From contig NC_080081.1 in assembly GCF_949987535.1 (NCBI RefSeq), positions 69,585,603 to 69,649,602 on the forward strand: a DNA stretch of 64,000 nucleotides. The letters are read 5' to 3'. The position numbers were made by a program, and so were the translations under genes. The notes under the pieces are model-generated. The model saw only the letters and a list, made by a program, of their open reading frames with translations, ran no database searches and was not told the DNA's origin. Below are positions 49,751-62,710 of this stretch, in pieces (position 1 is the stretch's first letter; each line of letters opens with the position of its first letter). This DNA comes from Balaenoptera acutorostrata. Its lineage: Eukaryota; Chordata; Mammalia; Artiodactyla; Balaenopteridae.

Positions 49751-50078
49751 TTTTTTTTTTTAAACAACTTATCAAATTTTTTTAAAATTTTATTTATTTA
49801 TTTATTTTTATTTATGGCTGTGTTGGGTCTTCGCTTCTGTGCGAGGGCTTTTCTCTAGTTGTGGCAAGTAGGGGCCACTCCTCATCGCGGTGCACGGGCC
49901 TCTCACTATTGTGGCCTGTCTTGTTGCGGAGCACAGGCTCCAGACGCGCAGGCTCAGTAATTGTGGCTCACGGGCTTAGTCGCTCCGCGGCATGTGGGAT
50001 CTTCCCAGACCAGGGCTCGAACCCGTGTCCCCTGCATTGGCAGGCAGATTCTCAACCACTGCGCCACCAGGGAAGCCC
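49751..50078 (-). mobile_element. CHR-type SINE
   Basis: Reversed head gggcttccctggtggcgcag, B-box ggttcgagccc, and a long tail with an interruption ('aacaacttatc' within T-runs). The target duplication actttccctttt is perfect at 49739-49750 and 50079-50090. It sits about 0.6 kb upstream of the NBEA exon at 49075-49139 in transcript sense. Confidence 0.93.
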
Positions 50079-50869
50079 ACTTTCCCTTTTAAAGCTGTGC
50101 ACACATGCTGGGAATAAATGTGGTCCCCAAAAGTAGGTACTTAGTATGTAAACATTCTCTGTTCTAAGTAAATTTGTGAAGAATTAGAAGAACAAATCAT
50201 GAATCTATACTTCCCCAGGAGAGAGAATCAACAACTTGGAAAAAGGGACATGATAGTCTGGGGACAGTAATGATCTAATAAAGCCTAAATGACTCTGTTT
50301 TTAGCAAAGCCATTGTGTTTTAGCTGCCATAACTTTTATCCAAATGACAAGATCTTTGTTGCATTTTACTGAACTTACTAAAACTTTCAAATCATTTTTG
50401 TCAAAAACAATTGTTGACAACACTTTTTCCCACATTTTAACAAAATGACTTACTACTCTCCTCATATATTTTGCATTAATTGAGGCACAGCATTAGGCGA
50501 AAGTCTCCAAAGAAGAAGAAACAAAAAGAGGATAGAAAGAACTAGGCTGATTCTTGGGAACCATTCACAATTTTAAGATTAGAAAATGCAGCAGTTGAAA
50601 GGGACAAGAAAAGATCTAGAAAAATTTAAGAACAGATGCAAAATATTATAGCATTATTCAAAAGAAAATAATCCATGTATAATACATTGGCTCAAGAAAA
50701 TAAAAAAATACAAGACCCTTTAATCACTAATATCATTTTTTTAATGATTAGGAAGTTAAAATTCTACTGTATGTGAACTGCAAAATTAAAATATAGTAAA
50801 CCACAAAATATATGAAACACAAAAACAGAAGTACAAAAATCAAAAAAGATGTCATTCCAGAGGAGGGTA

Positions 50870-51640
50870 AGGAAAGCTCTGGTGGTAGAGTCGGCACCAG
50901 AACCAGGGGCTGGCACTAGAGCTGGTGCTGGCTCAAGCTGCAGAACTGGCCCAGGAGCTGATGCCTGAGCTGGCTCTAGCTGTGGAGAGACTCTATCTCT
51001 GGTGCTACTGCTGGATATGTTGCTGAAGTTGGCACTAGGTGTATTGCTGGCCCTAGCTCTCTCTCTGGATTTGGTGCCAAAGCTGGCTCTAGCTCAGACA
51101 GTAGTGCTAGAACTGGCTGTGAATTGGCTCCAGTTCTGGGACTGACTTTAATTCTGGCACTGGTGCCAGGCCTGGTGTGAGAATTGGAGATAAGGATGGC
51201 TCTAGATCTGGAGCTGATACCAGCTCTAGAGCTGAAGCCAGAGCTGGCACTAAGAAGCAGCTGGTACAAGAGCTAGTGCTGGAGTTGGCTCTAGCTCTAC
51301 AGCTGGATCTACCTTTATCCAAGAGTTAGTGCAGGCGCTGGCTCTAGCTCAGAGGTGCTGCTAGGACTCGTTCTGGAATTTGCTCTAACTCTGAAGCTGC
51401 TGCTAGAGCTGGTGCTACAGTTTATAATGGAACTACCTCTATCTCTGGAGCTGGCTCTAGTTATATAGCTGGTTCTAAAGCTGATTCTAGTTCTAGTATT
51501 GCTACTGGCTTCAGCTCTGGAGCTGGATCAGGTCCCAGAGCTGTATGTAGCTCTAGAACTTATGCTAGAACTGGCTCTAGCTCTACAGGTGCTGGAGCAG
51601 GTGCTAGAGCTGACATATGAGCTGGTGCCTGAGCTACTAA
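50870..51640. repeat. AGCT-rich degenerate hexamer array (~770 bp)
   Basis: The stretch is built of hexamers such as gagctg, gctcta, gctctg and gagctggct, giving a rough 6/12/18-bp periodicity. On the plus strand CTN falls in every second triplet over long runs. About 30 AGCT tetramers can be counted by eye. It is clearly richer in GC than its AT-rich flanks. Minus-strand ORFs at 50976-51269 and 51107-51322 arise from the repeat (Ala/Leu/Glu/Ser-rich) and have no family resemblance. I do not recognise the repeat. Confidence 0.85.
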
Positions 51641-51644
51641 TATA

Positions 51645-52440
51645 CTTCTGAAATCATTACATAGAGTTGACATCCTGACATGAAAGACAAATACCAAGAC
51701 AATAGTACAGAAGGGATACTAGGGACAACAACAACAAAATATAACAGCAACAACAAAAAAGGAAACCTGAAAATGAGAGACAGTGAAGCAACAGAAAAAA
51801 AATTCGTAATTACACAGCTGAGATATGCAAAGGGATTGCAGACATAAAAAGAGACAGCTTAAAAAACAAAGTTGAAAACATCTCCCAGAAAATAGAACAA
51901 AAAGATAAAGAGTTGCAACAATAAGAAGAGAGATAAAGAAATAAGGAAAGTGGAGAATCTTCTGATGAAAACCAATATCCATTGAGTAGGAATTGTAGAA
52001 AGAGTGAATAGGGAACATGGAAGAGAGGAAGTTATCAAAGTAATTTAAATTATTTCCTAGGAATTAAGTACATGACATAACATCCCCAGCAAAGCACATT
52101 ATCATAAAATTTTAGAACAGGGTTAAGGAAAAGGCTTACAGGAAAAAAATATCTTTATACAAGGAATCAAGAATCAGACTGACACTAGACTTCTCTAGAG
52201 CAAAACTGGAAGATAGGAGAAAAGAAAACAACACCTTCAACAGCACAAGGAACATAATACTCAGAACATTATACCCAGCCAAACTATCCATAAAATATGA
52301 GGACAGAAGAGTTACATTTTCAGACATGCATAAACATTTATTTTTCATCCACTCTTCTTCAAGAAGAGAGAAAAAGAACCTACTGATGGTGTGCTCTGCC
52401 AAAATGAGGAGTATATCAAACAGGAGAAACAAGATAATGT
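51645..52440 (+). repeat. Old LINE-like repeat, family uncertain
   Basis: 'gaaaacatctcccagaaaatagaac', 'gactgacactagacttctctagagcaaaactggaagatagg', 'attatacccagccaaactatccataaaatatgaggacagaagagttacattttcagacatgc' and 'gtgctctgccaaaatgaggagtatatcaaac' belong to a high-copy old mammalian repeat. It may be HAL1-like, which I cannot verify. Confidence 0.6.
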
Positions 52441-52830
52441 TGTGACAGCCCCAAAATCTCAGGGGCTCAAAAGACAAAGGTTTATTTCGTGTTCAATTTC
52501 CAAGTCCACTGCCTGTGTTCTGCTCTGCTTCATCACCACCCTCACTTTGGGAGCTAGACTGACAATGTAACCATTGTCTGGAACACTATAGGCAACCAAG
52601 GTGGAGGGAAAAGAAAAGAAGTTAAGTATCACTGGCTCTTACAGTTTCTGCCCAGAAGTAACACATGTCACTTCTTCTCACATTTCTGGTCAAAGTCACA
52701 TGACCAAGCTTCAGTTCAATGGAGCAAAGGAGTGCAAACCCACCAAGTGCTCAAAATGCGAGAAAGAACCAAACGTGAACAACCCAAAACATGGCTCTAA
52801 GGGAAGAAATCAGATAAAAGGTGGATACAG
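52440..52830. repeat. Possible LTR-like remnant
   Basis: 'aggggctcaaaagacaaaggtttatttcgtg' and 'agaagtaacacatgtcacttcttctcacatttctggtcaaagtcacatgaccaagc' look like pieces of an old ERVL-type LTR. The 86-codon ORF at 52601-52861 lies in it and is not a gene. Family and ends are uncertain. Confidence 0.4.
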
Positions 52831-55629
52831 ATCTAAGAAACAGTTTACAGAACTATTGTAAAGCTAACACAGTTTCTGTGAAGAATTAGGAGAGACCTGT
52901 ATGCAGACTAACAGACTGTCAAGAAGGAAATAATTAATTTCATCAGATTATAGAGAGGTTTTGAATACGGAAGACATATTTTGAATGAAAATCTAGCATT
53001 GCAATGTATATATTTTTTCTTCCAGAATTGTTTTTGTGAAGAAGCAGGCAATATAATTCCTAAATTTCTTTAATGACAATATAATGCAATTGAAAGGCTT
53101 TGTATTTGAGTTCAACTCTTTCTTCAGAACTCTTTCTTCAGAAAAATCTCTTTTTTCAGAGAAAAATCGGTTCATAGTTTTTAGGGCGAAGAGACTTAAA
53201 TACAGTTGTAGACCATAGAGAATGAAAGAGTCAGAGAAACATTGATTACGAGAGAGAAATGGTGACAGGGAAATCTTGAAGAAGGCATTAAAGAATGGGG
53301 TGTCCTGGAAAGGAATAAGGATACTTCTTTCTTCAGAAAAAGAGTAAAACTAGGGGTAGATGATGTTTTTCTTTTCTTGTTCACCTATAAAATAGTCCAC
53401 GGTATTCAGGAAGGGACCCTGACTTAAGTAACACAATTGTAAACTGTAGTGTAATTCTTTTCCAGAAGAGTGTAAACTCCCTGGTCTTATTTGCCTTGGT
53501 CTTGTGAAATAAAATGTGGTTTTAAATCTTAATATTTAATTTTTAGCACCAGCTACAGCATGAGACACATAAGTAATACTCAATAAATACTATTATTGGT
53601 CATTTATTGGGTAAGCTGCAATTCACATGCAATTCACCTCTTGGTATTATCAGAGATGTGAGGCCATATGACAGGTATTAAAACCTCTTAAACTTTTCCT
53701 ATTAAGAATGCTCATAATTAATTGAACATAAGTGTTTCTCTACTCCCACAGAAGCATAATCTAACTGGGTTCTTTATCTGTGGAGACATGAAAGAGCATT
53801 ATTAATCACAAAAAGAAGAAAGGATCTCTCTCTCTCTTTTTTTCCATCCTCCATCCATAGGGAGGGAAGATATTTTCTATCCTCCTCTGAGCCCAAGCAA
53901 AAAATTTTACAGACTCTGTCTATCTTGCTCTTCTGTCACCACCAACTGTCCTGTTATTTCCTCAGACGTAAGTAGATATGAAACACTTATGTGATACAGG
54001 ATTTTAAGACAACAAAAGCCGAAATGCCAATTTTCTAATATAAGAGTTTAAAACTTGATAACTTAATAGTATTTTCCATGTCTCTGCAACTTCACTTTTG
54101 TATGTTTTATATGCACATTATATGATTAGATTTTAGATATTGTATCTTTGAAGGAAGAGCCATATTTTATTTGTCTGTGGTAACCACAGAACCAGAAGAA
54201 ATAGATGATGTAAATTGCACAGTGACTATACTACAGTATTAAGGCAAAAAGAGTTCAATTCTAGAAGTTTAGCGACATCAGATGGAAAACACAGAAAAAA
54301 TCCTTATGTATAAAATTTATATTATTATGTATAAAATATTATATTTCCTGGTATTTTTTTTCTAGGTTCTACTAGTTATTTGCTTGCCAAACATGAATAT
54401 TTTCTTCTCTACCACAGAAGCCTACTGGTTATGCTTTAAGATGATATGGCTGGGAGTACAAGTGTAATTTTGCAGGCCTTGACCTAAGTAAGGACCAAAG
54501 TAGATTTCACCTAATGTTAAAAGAGTATAATTGAGTTTTTGAAGATTTTCAAAATTCTTCATCAACTACAATAATCAATTTGGACAATTTCAATTTATCA
54601 AGTCAATTTCTATTAACTACATTAACTAATACTAACAATTTGTAAGGTCAAAAAAATGTTACCGGTTGTCTTTCCTTAAGAAAGCAAGTTTAAAATTTTT
54701 ATTTTTCAAACTGTGGTATGAGATCAAAGTCCCAGGCAGGAGACATACTAAGTGCTAGGACATACATATTCATCTCCCTGGAGTCTGGGAGGAAAGAAAA
54801 AAAAAAAGCCATGTAATTTAATTTAAAATTATAAGTAATATAAGAATAATATAGTAAAATACGAATTTTAAAACATAAGAGCATAGAATGTTTCCTGTTG
54901 TGGTGGCTTGCATGGGTTACAGCTTGTATCACCCTTTCATCCACTGCATCCCAGGGGGCTGCTTCAATAGAAGAGTTAGAGAAGGAATGACTTAAGACGT
55001 AATAGTAGCAGTAAAGCTGGAAAGTTTAAACATGCATTTTCATCAGCTGTTTTCTGGAATTTTGCATGAGACTTATTTATTTTAATCTCTCATTGTTATG
55101 GCGAATTTTAAATATATCTCATAAGGCAATGAGGAAAACAGTGTATTTCTTTCAGCTACTTAAAAAAATGCTAAATGAGAAAGAGAAAAAGGGAAAACAA
55201 AACGTTCCTCACAAGATAAAGTACATTTTCCCTCTCAGAAAATGTTAGGATTGAATGAGGGTTTTAAAGCGTGTTTAATGATTTCTGAATGACAGTTGTA
55301 CAAGTAGCACAAATAATCAATTTTGAGGGCATCTTCAGTTGAAAAGTCTAATCTCTTTACATTCTTGGCAAAATATGGCATACAGGATTGGGTAGTAAAC
55401 AAGAATGCGTAAGTGTAAAGAAAAAAATGAAATGTGAAGGAAAAAGTAACCAAAGTATAACAAACGGCATATTCTCCTTCAGGTATGCTATTCTGTAGAT
55501 GAATTTTTTGATCTTACTCCTATGAAAAAGGGCAATACTATAACAAGAATTTATGCTGGCAAAGCAATAAATCGTAAAGTGTGTAAAGAAAAAATAATTT
55601 TAAAACTTTGGAAATGGAAAATGGGATCA

Positions 55630-55850
55630 AGCCTACATCATTATTTTCTCAGCACTTAATGTAACTTTTATTACTCACGGAACATTCCCTCTGAAATATA
55701 ATTATTTATAATTTGTAGTGATTTCTCCCCACTAGATCATAAACTTGTTAATAAAAGAAAGGATCTTGTTTTATCTAACTATGCACATCTAGTAAGTAGC
55801 AAGTATCTGGCATACTGTACGTACTCAATGCATTTTTGTTGTTGAATTGA
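55630..55850 (+). repeat. L2 LINE 3' remnant
   Basis: 'ccactagatcataaacttgttaataaaagaaaggatcttgttttatc' and 'agtatctggcatactgtacgtactcaatgcattt' fit the decayed L2 3' end. Confidence 0.6.
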
Positions 55851-55885
55851 ATTTATTTCTCCAAAATCTATGGTATCACTTAAAT

Positions 55886-56051
55886 CTGTGAGTTCTCAAT
55901 TCTGACTGAACAAAAAAATCAGCAGGAATGTTGTTAGAAAGCACCAGTCATATTGGAGTAGTCTCTAAGGATAGGTAGGGCCCAGGCATCAGTATTATTA
56001 TAAAGCTTCCCAAGTGATTGTGATGTGGAGTCAGTGCTGAGAGCCACTGAC
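55886..56051 (+). repeat. MER-type hAT remnant
   Basis: Ends gtgagttctcaattctgactg and gctgagagccactga, with 'tagggcccaggcatcagtattattataaagcttcccaagtgattgtgatg' between. This matches a common non-autonomous DNA transposon ('gttctcaa...ttgagaaccactg'). The exact family is not named. Confidence 0.6.
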
Positions 56052-56622
56052 TGTGGTCATTTCTCCCTCTCAACAAGACTGCTCACACACACAAACCTCA
56101 ACGTGCCTAACTTGCCAGCATGGAGCAATTTAGTTATTATGAAGTGATGTGTACTTTTCCCTTCAAATTGTTCAATTATTTAAATTCCTTCTACTCATTT
56201 GTAAAATAGTATACTATTGCATCATAATTACATCATAATTATTGAAGTGTCTACATCTCTAAACTAAGGCCATTACTAAAGTCCTTTCCAGCTCTGACAT
56301 GGTATTTTATTCCCATAAATGATATTTTTGTAAGACTGAAAGTGTTACCTTATAATGAACATGTAAAAAAATATGAGCAATGAATTAGGTTATGCAGTTA
56401 TTATATTCCTTTACACTGATGCATGTTTCAAAAAGTATTTCTTAAATGCATATTACTATGTAACTGATTCTGGAAGTTTCAAAAGAATAATTAGGTATAA
56501 TATTGAAAGGGGAGATACGCAAAGCTTTGTGACAAGAAAAGTACACAGCACACAGAAGGAACTGAGTGTCTTCTGTGGTTGCTGAGGCATAAACTATATT
56601 GAGAGCTAAGAAATGGGATATA

Positions 56623-56882
56623 GGGCTTCCCTGGTGGCGCAGTGGTTGAGAATCTGCCTGCCAATGCAGGGGACACAGGTTCGAGCCCTGGTCTGGGAAG
56701 ATCCCACATGCCATGGAGCAACTAGGCCCGTGAGCCACAACTACTGAGCCTGCGCTTCTGGAGCCTGTGCCCCCAACAAGAGAGGCCGTGACAGTGAAAG
56801 GCCCGCGCACCGTGATGAAGAGTGGCCCCCGCTTGCTGCAACTAGAGAAAGCCCTCGCACAGAAACGAAGACCAACACAGCC

Positions 56883-56914
<32 letters not shown>

Positions 56915-56935
56915 TTTAAAAAAAAAAAAGAAAAA
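56623..56935 (+). mobile_element. CHR-type SINE
   Basis: Head gggcttccctggtggcgcag, B-box ggttcgagccc, (aaat)n and poly-A tail. The target duplication is aagaaatgggatata (56608-56622) against aagaaatggaatata (56936-56950), one mismatch. Confidence 0.93.
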
Positions 56936-57180
56936 AGAAATGGAATATAGATGGACAGGGAAAGGAAACTTTAATCACGGTCCTAGCTCCCTAACAATTC
57001 TGACATGTAGAATTAAAGAAATTACTTAAAACAAGGCAAATGGATACATGAGAATGTATACAAAAGGATAATAATAATAACTTATCGTCATTTCAACAAT
57101 TTCTTGGCAATGACAGGAAAAAAAGTATCTTTAAAAGTCTTATCTACAAATCATTCCAAAGTCTTCTGCCATTTGAGAAA

Positions 57181-57210
57181 ACACACAGACACACACACAC
57201 ACACACACAC
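57181..57210. repeat. (AC)n microsatellite
   Basis: acacacagacacacac... about 15 units with one interruption. Confidence 0.93.
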
Positions 57211-58659
57211 TCACTGGCTCCACTACTGAAGAAAATGAACAGCCATAAGAAAAGGTGTAAATTAAACGTGGGCATCAAATTTTTATCTTCATGGGGAAAC
57301 ATACTAAACTGGGTTTGAATGCCTGCAGACAGCTGCCAAGTCTTTAGACAGTTTTGTCACAATTTTTTAACTTTTCTACATGGATGTATAACATTGCCTC
57401 AAGATGAAGGACTTTTTCAAAGAATTGGATATCAAGTTAAGGATCCTTTGAAACTAAACACTTTGAAGACAAATAGGTTCCAGAAGGATGACAATGAAAT
57501 CCCTATGTTCTCTTCACAATCACTTTATGGCAGTTAGATAACCCAGTAGAAATATCAGACCCAGCACATAATTTTTTTCCCCCACTGGTTTTTCCTCCTC
57601 TCTGTCAGTTCAGTGCACACTTCTCATTCCCTTTTGTTTTGGGTATAATTAAGTAAACTAACTTAATGTCCTCAGAGACTTAATCCATCTCAGATTCTTT
57701 GAAAATATGGAAAATATTTCAAGGTAAAAATGGGAGGTTAAATTGAGATATTAAGTCTTCTGGAACTCCAGAATTATTTTTTACTTTCTATATCCTTCAT
57801 GTCTACTTATCATTAATTGCCACTAAAAGAAGCAGGTATATTCCTCAAAAAATTTTATAACAAATGCTAATTATAACTGGCATGCTTATAAATTCTGTGC
57901 AATGTTAGAGAAATTAATAAGTACAAGGACTGAAGTAAAAAAATACTGTGCAGAGAGAAAAACAGAGATGAGTGTTTTCAATGTATGCAAAAAATAAAAC
58001 TAATGAAAAAAATATGCAAGTATTCAAAGTATGATTTTTTTTCATTTCCATTGCTTATTTTTATGAACATCTTACTAAAAGCATTGTAGGAAAAACTGAA
58101 TGTAAGAAATGAATAATCAATGATCAGTACAAAGAGATTATCGATATGAAGGTCAGCCATAGAAAAATCATTACACAACATGAAAATATACCAAGTTGAT
58201 TACTAAAAGAAGAGTTGGTGTATCATATAAAGATAAATACAATGAGGTTTCCCAGGATCTCAGTATGTGGCTAAATTGTATAAATAAATTTAACACAGCT
58301 TTTTATTACAAATATTCTTATGAACATATATACACATACACATATATTTATGTTTGTACTTATGATTAAAATAATTTAGATTGTTTCACAATATATTTTT
58401 TAAACAGAGCATTTTTCTATAACTATGAATATATACAACATACAAACACATTTATATTGAGTTCTAGAGGATACTCCTTCCTTATTACCTGCTACTAGAA
58501 ATGATCAGAAGAAATCAAGGAAATGATAACTTTATTAAATAAGAAAATAGAGGAAATGTTTCATATTTTAAGATCTATGTAGGTAGGAAAACAGTAAAAG
58601 CTAAAATAGGGTTTCTAGAATGTAGTTTTGAAGAAAAAGAACTTTTAAAACTTAAAACC

Positions 58660-58798
58660 GGGAATTCCTAGGCAGTCCAGTGGTTAGGACTCCACGCTTT
58701 CACTTCCGGGGCCCAGGTTCAATCTATGGTTGGGGAACTAAGGTCCCGCAAGCCTCGCAGTGCAGCCAGAAAAAACAAAACAACAACAACAAAAATAA
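58660..58798 (+). mobile_element. Short tRNA-derived SINE
   Basis: 'gggaattcctaggcagtccagtggttaggactccacgctttcacttccggggcccaggttcaatctatggttggggaactaaggtcccgcaagcc' is the older short tRNA SINE related to the copy at 22509-22644. It ends in an AAC/A-rich tail. Several changes in the A- and B-box regions indicate age. Confidence 0.83.
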
Positions 58799-59856
58799 AA
58801 CCAATAAAACAAAATCCTGTACTTGTCTATAATCAATGAAATAACAATGGTTGTCTTTCTCTAATTTATATGATTTATCATGAAAAATATAATTTACATT
58901 TATATAACAGAATACATTTCTTAAGAGCTTACTACGTCTTTGAGTCATGACTGATGTACAACTATTTTATCTTACGTTTATAGTACTGTTGGTATCACTC
59001 TTGATGATGGTCTTTAAATGTCATTTTTCTAGAGCTAAGAATAGGTGTATCAGAGAGTGATCCTCAAAACTTTATAACTTAAGAATAAGATACAGTAAAA
59101 TATGAATATAAGGGAAATTATACCATTAGCATCGAGAGCTCTAAACTGTATACAACTATCATAAAAGTGCCGGGTATTACTAAACTACTGTGCAAGTTTA
59201 GCTTGTCAAAAAACGTTCGTAGATAACCTAAAGATAAAAGAGACATTTAATATTTCTCAAGATGTACTTTGTGAGGCCTATTAAGTACCAATATTTTGTG
59301 GCTACCACCCATGCTTACACAGAAGCAAGAAATCATTATGAAAACTGCCTTATTTTCAAGAATAAATAGGGAGCAACCATCTTGCATTGAGCTGGTGAGG
59401 CCTTGTTGTCTGCTTGGCTTATACACTCTCATATACCAAGCTCGTAGCACACAGGATCTCAATTCACACCTTGGCAAAATAATAAATTACTCTATGCCAC
59501 TTATCTATGCTACCATTTAAGAACAGCAGGAACTTCCAGTTTAAATCTTGAATGTTAAGACCCTGTGTGCAACATTATCATGAAGCAGAGCTATGTGCAG
59601 TTATATCAAAATACTTTACATTTATTCATGAATAATCATGCAGCTATAGGCGTATAAGCCAGCATGAGAATTTTAGTGTTGTAGAGAAACTTAGGAATTG
59701 TTCTTTTTAACCCAGTGCAAGAATCTTTGACACACAATTAGCTGATCTTTGCTTGAAGACCTACAATATTCAGGGCTTCTGGAATATCCTGTTCTACTTT
59801 TAGACCATATTAACATTAAAAAAAGAAAAGCACAGATGTTCATATATGGAAGAAAG

Positions 59857-60172
59857 AGCTGCGCTGACCAATACAGCATCTACTAATCATGTGCAGCTAT
59901 TACAAATTCTTGAAATGTGGCTAGTGTGACCTGATACGTGTTCTAAGTATAAAATATATGCCTGATTTGAAAGGCTTAGAACCAAAAAAGGAATGTAAAA
60001 TATTCCATTAAATATTTTTATATTGATTACATACATGTTGAAATTATATTTAGGTTAAATAAAATACATTATTAAAATTAATCTTACCTATTTCTTTACC
60101 TTTTTAAATGTGGTTATTAGAAAATTTAAAGTTGTATGTGGCTCACATTATATTTTGATTGGACAGCACTGC
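59857..60172 (+). mobile_element. hAT-Charlie-like non-autonomous transposon
   Basis: The ends agctgcgctgaccaat and attggacagcactgct are inverted repeats of the MER5/Charlie type. The interior includes 'cttgaaatgtggctagtgtgacc', 'ttttatattgattacatacatgttgaaattatatttagg', 'taaataaaatacattattaaaattaatcttacc' and 'gtatgtggctcacattatattttgattgg'. About 315 bp; non-coding. Confidence 0.78.
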
Positions 60173-60439
60173 TCTACACTATCAACTGGAAAACATAATG
60201 TATAAACTATTTCTGTTATAACAGCAATTTTTGCTTATACTAATAACAAGAAAAATAATTTTGCACTTACGTGTAGAAATATAATTCGAAAGGGTACACA
60301 TTAAATGACTAATTGTTATTACTCCTGGTTAGTGAAATTATGAGGTAACAGGAAATTTTATTTAAACTTGTAATACTTATTCTAAAATTGCTTTTCTTTT
60401 AATTTGCGAGGACTACTTTTACATTAAAAATCATCGTAG

Positions 60440-61790
60440 GCATCTGTGCTCAACTGATTTTCAACAAGAGTGCCAAGACCATTTGATGGGAAAAGAATAG
60501 TCTCTTCAACAAATGGTGCTGGGAAAACCGGATAACCATTTGTAAAAGGATGAAGTTGGATCCCTATCTCATACCATATATAAAAATTAACTCAAAATGG
60601 ATCAAAGGCCTAAATTTAGGGCCTAAAATCATAAAACTATTAGAAGAAAACATAGGGGAAATCTCCATGAGCTTGGATTTGGCCACGGGTTCAAAAACAT
60701 GATACCAAAAGCATAGGTAACAATAACAAAAATAGATAAACTGGACATTGTTAAAAGTAAAAACTTTTGTGCATCAAAAGACACTATCAACAAATGAAAA
60801 TAACCCACAGAATCAAAGAAAATCTTTGCAAATCATATTTTTGATAAGGGTTTAATATCCAGAATAAATAGAAAACACCTTCAACTCAAGCACAACAACA
60901 AAAAACCAATTAAAAATGAGAAAGGACTTGAACAGGTATATGAAAAGATGCTCAACGTCATTAGTCATTAAGAAAATGCAAATCAAAACCACAAGGCATG
61001 CTCACTAGGAATGGCTATAATTTTAAAACCAACAACAACAACAAAAAAAAAAAATAGAGGGAGAGAGAAAATAACAAATGTTGGAAAGGATATGGAGAAA
61101 TTGGAACCCTTGTTCATTCCTCATAGAAATGTAAAATGATACAGACATTATGGAAAACTGGCAGTTCCTCAAAAAATTAAACACAGAATTACCAAATGAC
61201 TCAGCAATTCTACTCAATTATATACATTATATCTGATGGTATAAGCCTAAAAGAATTGAAAATAGAGACTCAAGTAGATACTTGTTGTCAAATGTTAATA
61301 GCAGCATTATTAGCAATTATTCAGAAGGTGGAAACAACCCAGGGTCCATCAAAAGATTAATGAATAAACCAAATGTGCTACTGTACAAAAAATGAAATAC
61401 TGGTGAACCATAAAAAAGAATTCCGTTCCGATACATGTTACAACATGGAAGAGCCTTGAAAACATTATGTTAAGTGAAACAAACCAGACAGAAAAGGACA
61501 AATATTGTTTGACTCCCTTTATATGCTATATAGAGAATAGGCAAAACATAGAGACAAAAAAGTGGATTAGAGGTACCAGAGTTTGGGAATGGAGATCGGG
61601 GGAATTACTGCCTAGGGGGTGCAGAGTTTTGGTTTGGAATGTTGAAAATTCTGGGAAATAAATAATGGTGATAGTTATACAACATTGTGAGTGTAATTAA
61701 TGCCACTGAATTGTACACTTAAAAGTGGCTAAAATGGCATATTTTATGTTATATATGGTTTGCCACAACAAAAATAAATAAGTCAAATAA
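60440..61790 (+). mobile_element. Old L1 LINE fragment
   Basis: 'ctcaactgattttcaacaagagtgccaagaccatttgatgggaaaagaatagtctcttcaacaaatggtgctgggaaaaccggataacc', 'ttaactcaaaatggatcaaaggcctaaatt', 'gaggtaccagagtttgggaatgg' and 'ttgaattgtacacttaaaagtggctaaaatggc' follow L1 ORF2 to 3' UTR. Frames are broken throughout. Confidence 0.87.
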
Positions 61791-61801
61791 TCTTGGGGAC
61801 T

Positions 61802-61960
61802 GTGTTTTTCTTTTACTCATGAATTAACTCAGTAAGTAATTAATAAATATCTATACTAAGTGCTGGAGACTGCAAGATGTGGATGACACAGTGAGGCAAA
61901 ACAGAAGACATCACTGAGAACAGAAAAATAAAATGAATTTTGTTATGGTGTAAATCTGTA
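61802..61960 (-). repeat. L2-type 3' remnant
   Basis: 'catgaattaactcagtaagtaattaataaatatctatactaagtgctggagactgcaagatgtgg' fits the reversed end of the family at 27735 and 46190. Weak. Confidence 0.5.
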
Positions 61961-62379
61961 GCATAATTGAAATGAATAACATTCATAATGTGACCTTGAA
62001 TGACTCTAAAGCTTTGTCATCCTTAAGTAGTCTTTCTTTTTGGATAGTTTTAAAAAATTCTACAATTCAAAAATATCTCAATTAATGTTAAATATATATA
62101 CTGATGAGACTATACAATACTTATTTTCTCCATTGGCTGAATGAAATGCTCCAGATGAGGAGGAAATACTTGGCATGATGCTTACTCTGAAAGAAATTCC
62201 AATGTAATGGATAAAGAAAATCATACTTTATCACCTATGAGAGCATCCAATTAAAACATGTAAACAGGTACCTATATTTACTATCTAGATACATGCACTT
62301 CAAATGCTGAAGGGAAGGATGGAGTGATTAAAATCAATAATAATAAACCAGAAAAGCTTCATGAAAGAAAAGAGTTTGA

Positions 62380-62710
62380 AATAATTGGGAAGATATGAAG
62401 TAATAGTAATAATTCTGTATTTTGTATTTTGATAGTGGTAATGGTTACATCAATATAAGGATTGAAATAGCATTGATCTATATACACACAAATGAATGCA
62501 CACAAAGAATAGGGAAAGCTGAATAATGTCTGTACTCTAGTTAAAAGTATTGTACCAATATCAATTTCTTACTCTTGATACTGTATTACATTTATATAAG
62601 ATGGTGCTATTGGAGAAGGCTGGGGAAAGGGTACATGGGACTCTGTGTACTATTTCTGCAACTTCCTGTGAGTCTATAATTATTTAAACAACAACAAAAC
62701 CACAGAAAAA
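62380..62710 (+). mobile_element. L1M-type 3' end
   Basis: 'gatagtggtaatggttacatcaatataaggattg', 'gctattggagaaggctggggaaagggtacatgggactctgtgtactatttctgcaacttcctgtgagtctataattatttaaac' is the classic old L1 3' end. Confidence 0.78.

Noticed and set aside
50976..51322. Two minus-strand ORFs rich in Ala, Leu, Glu and Ser
   Set aside because: Produced by the hexamer array, which keeps frames open by its 6-bp period. No start context or domain.
52601..52861. 86-codon ORF with a CxxCxK-like stretch (KCSKCEKE)
   Set aside because: The cysteines look zinc-knuckle-like by chance. The sequence belongs to an old repeat-like segment and no domain is complete.
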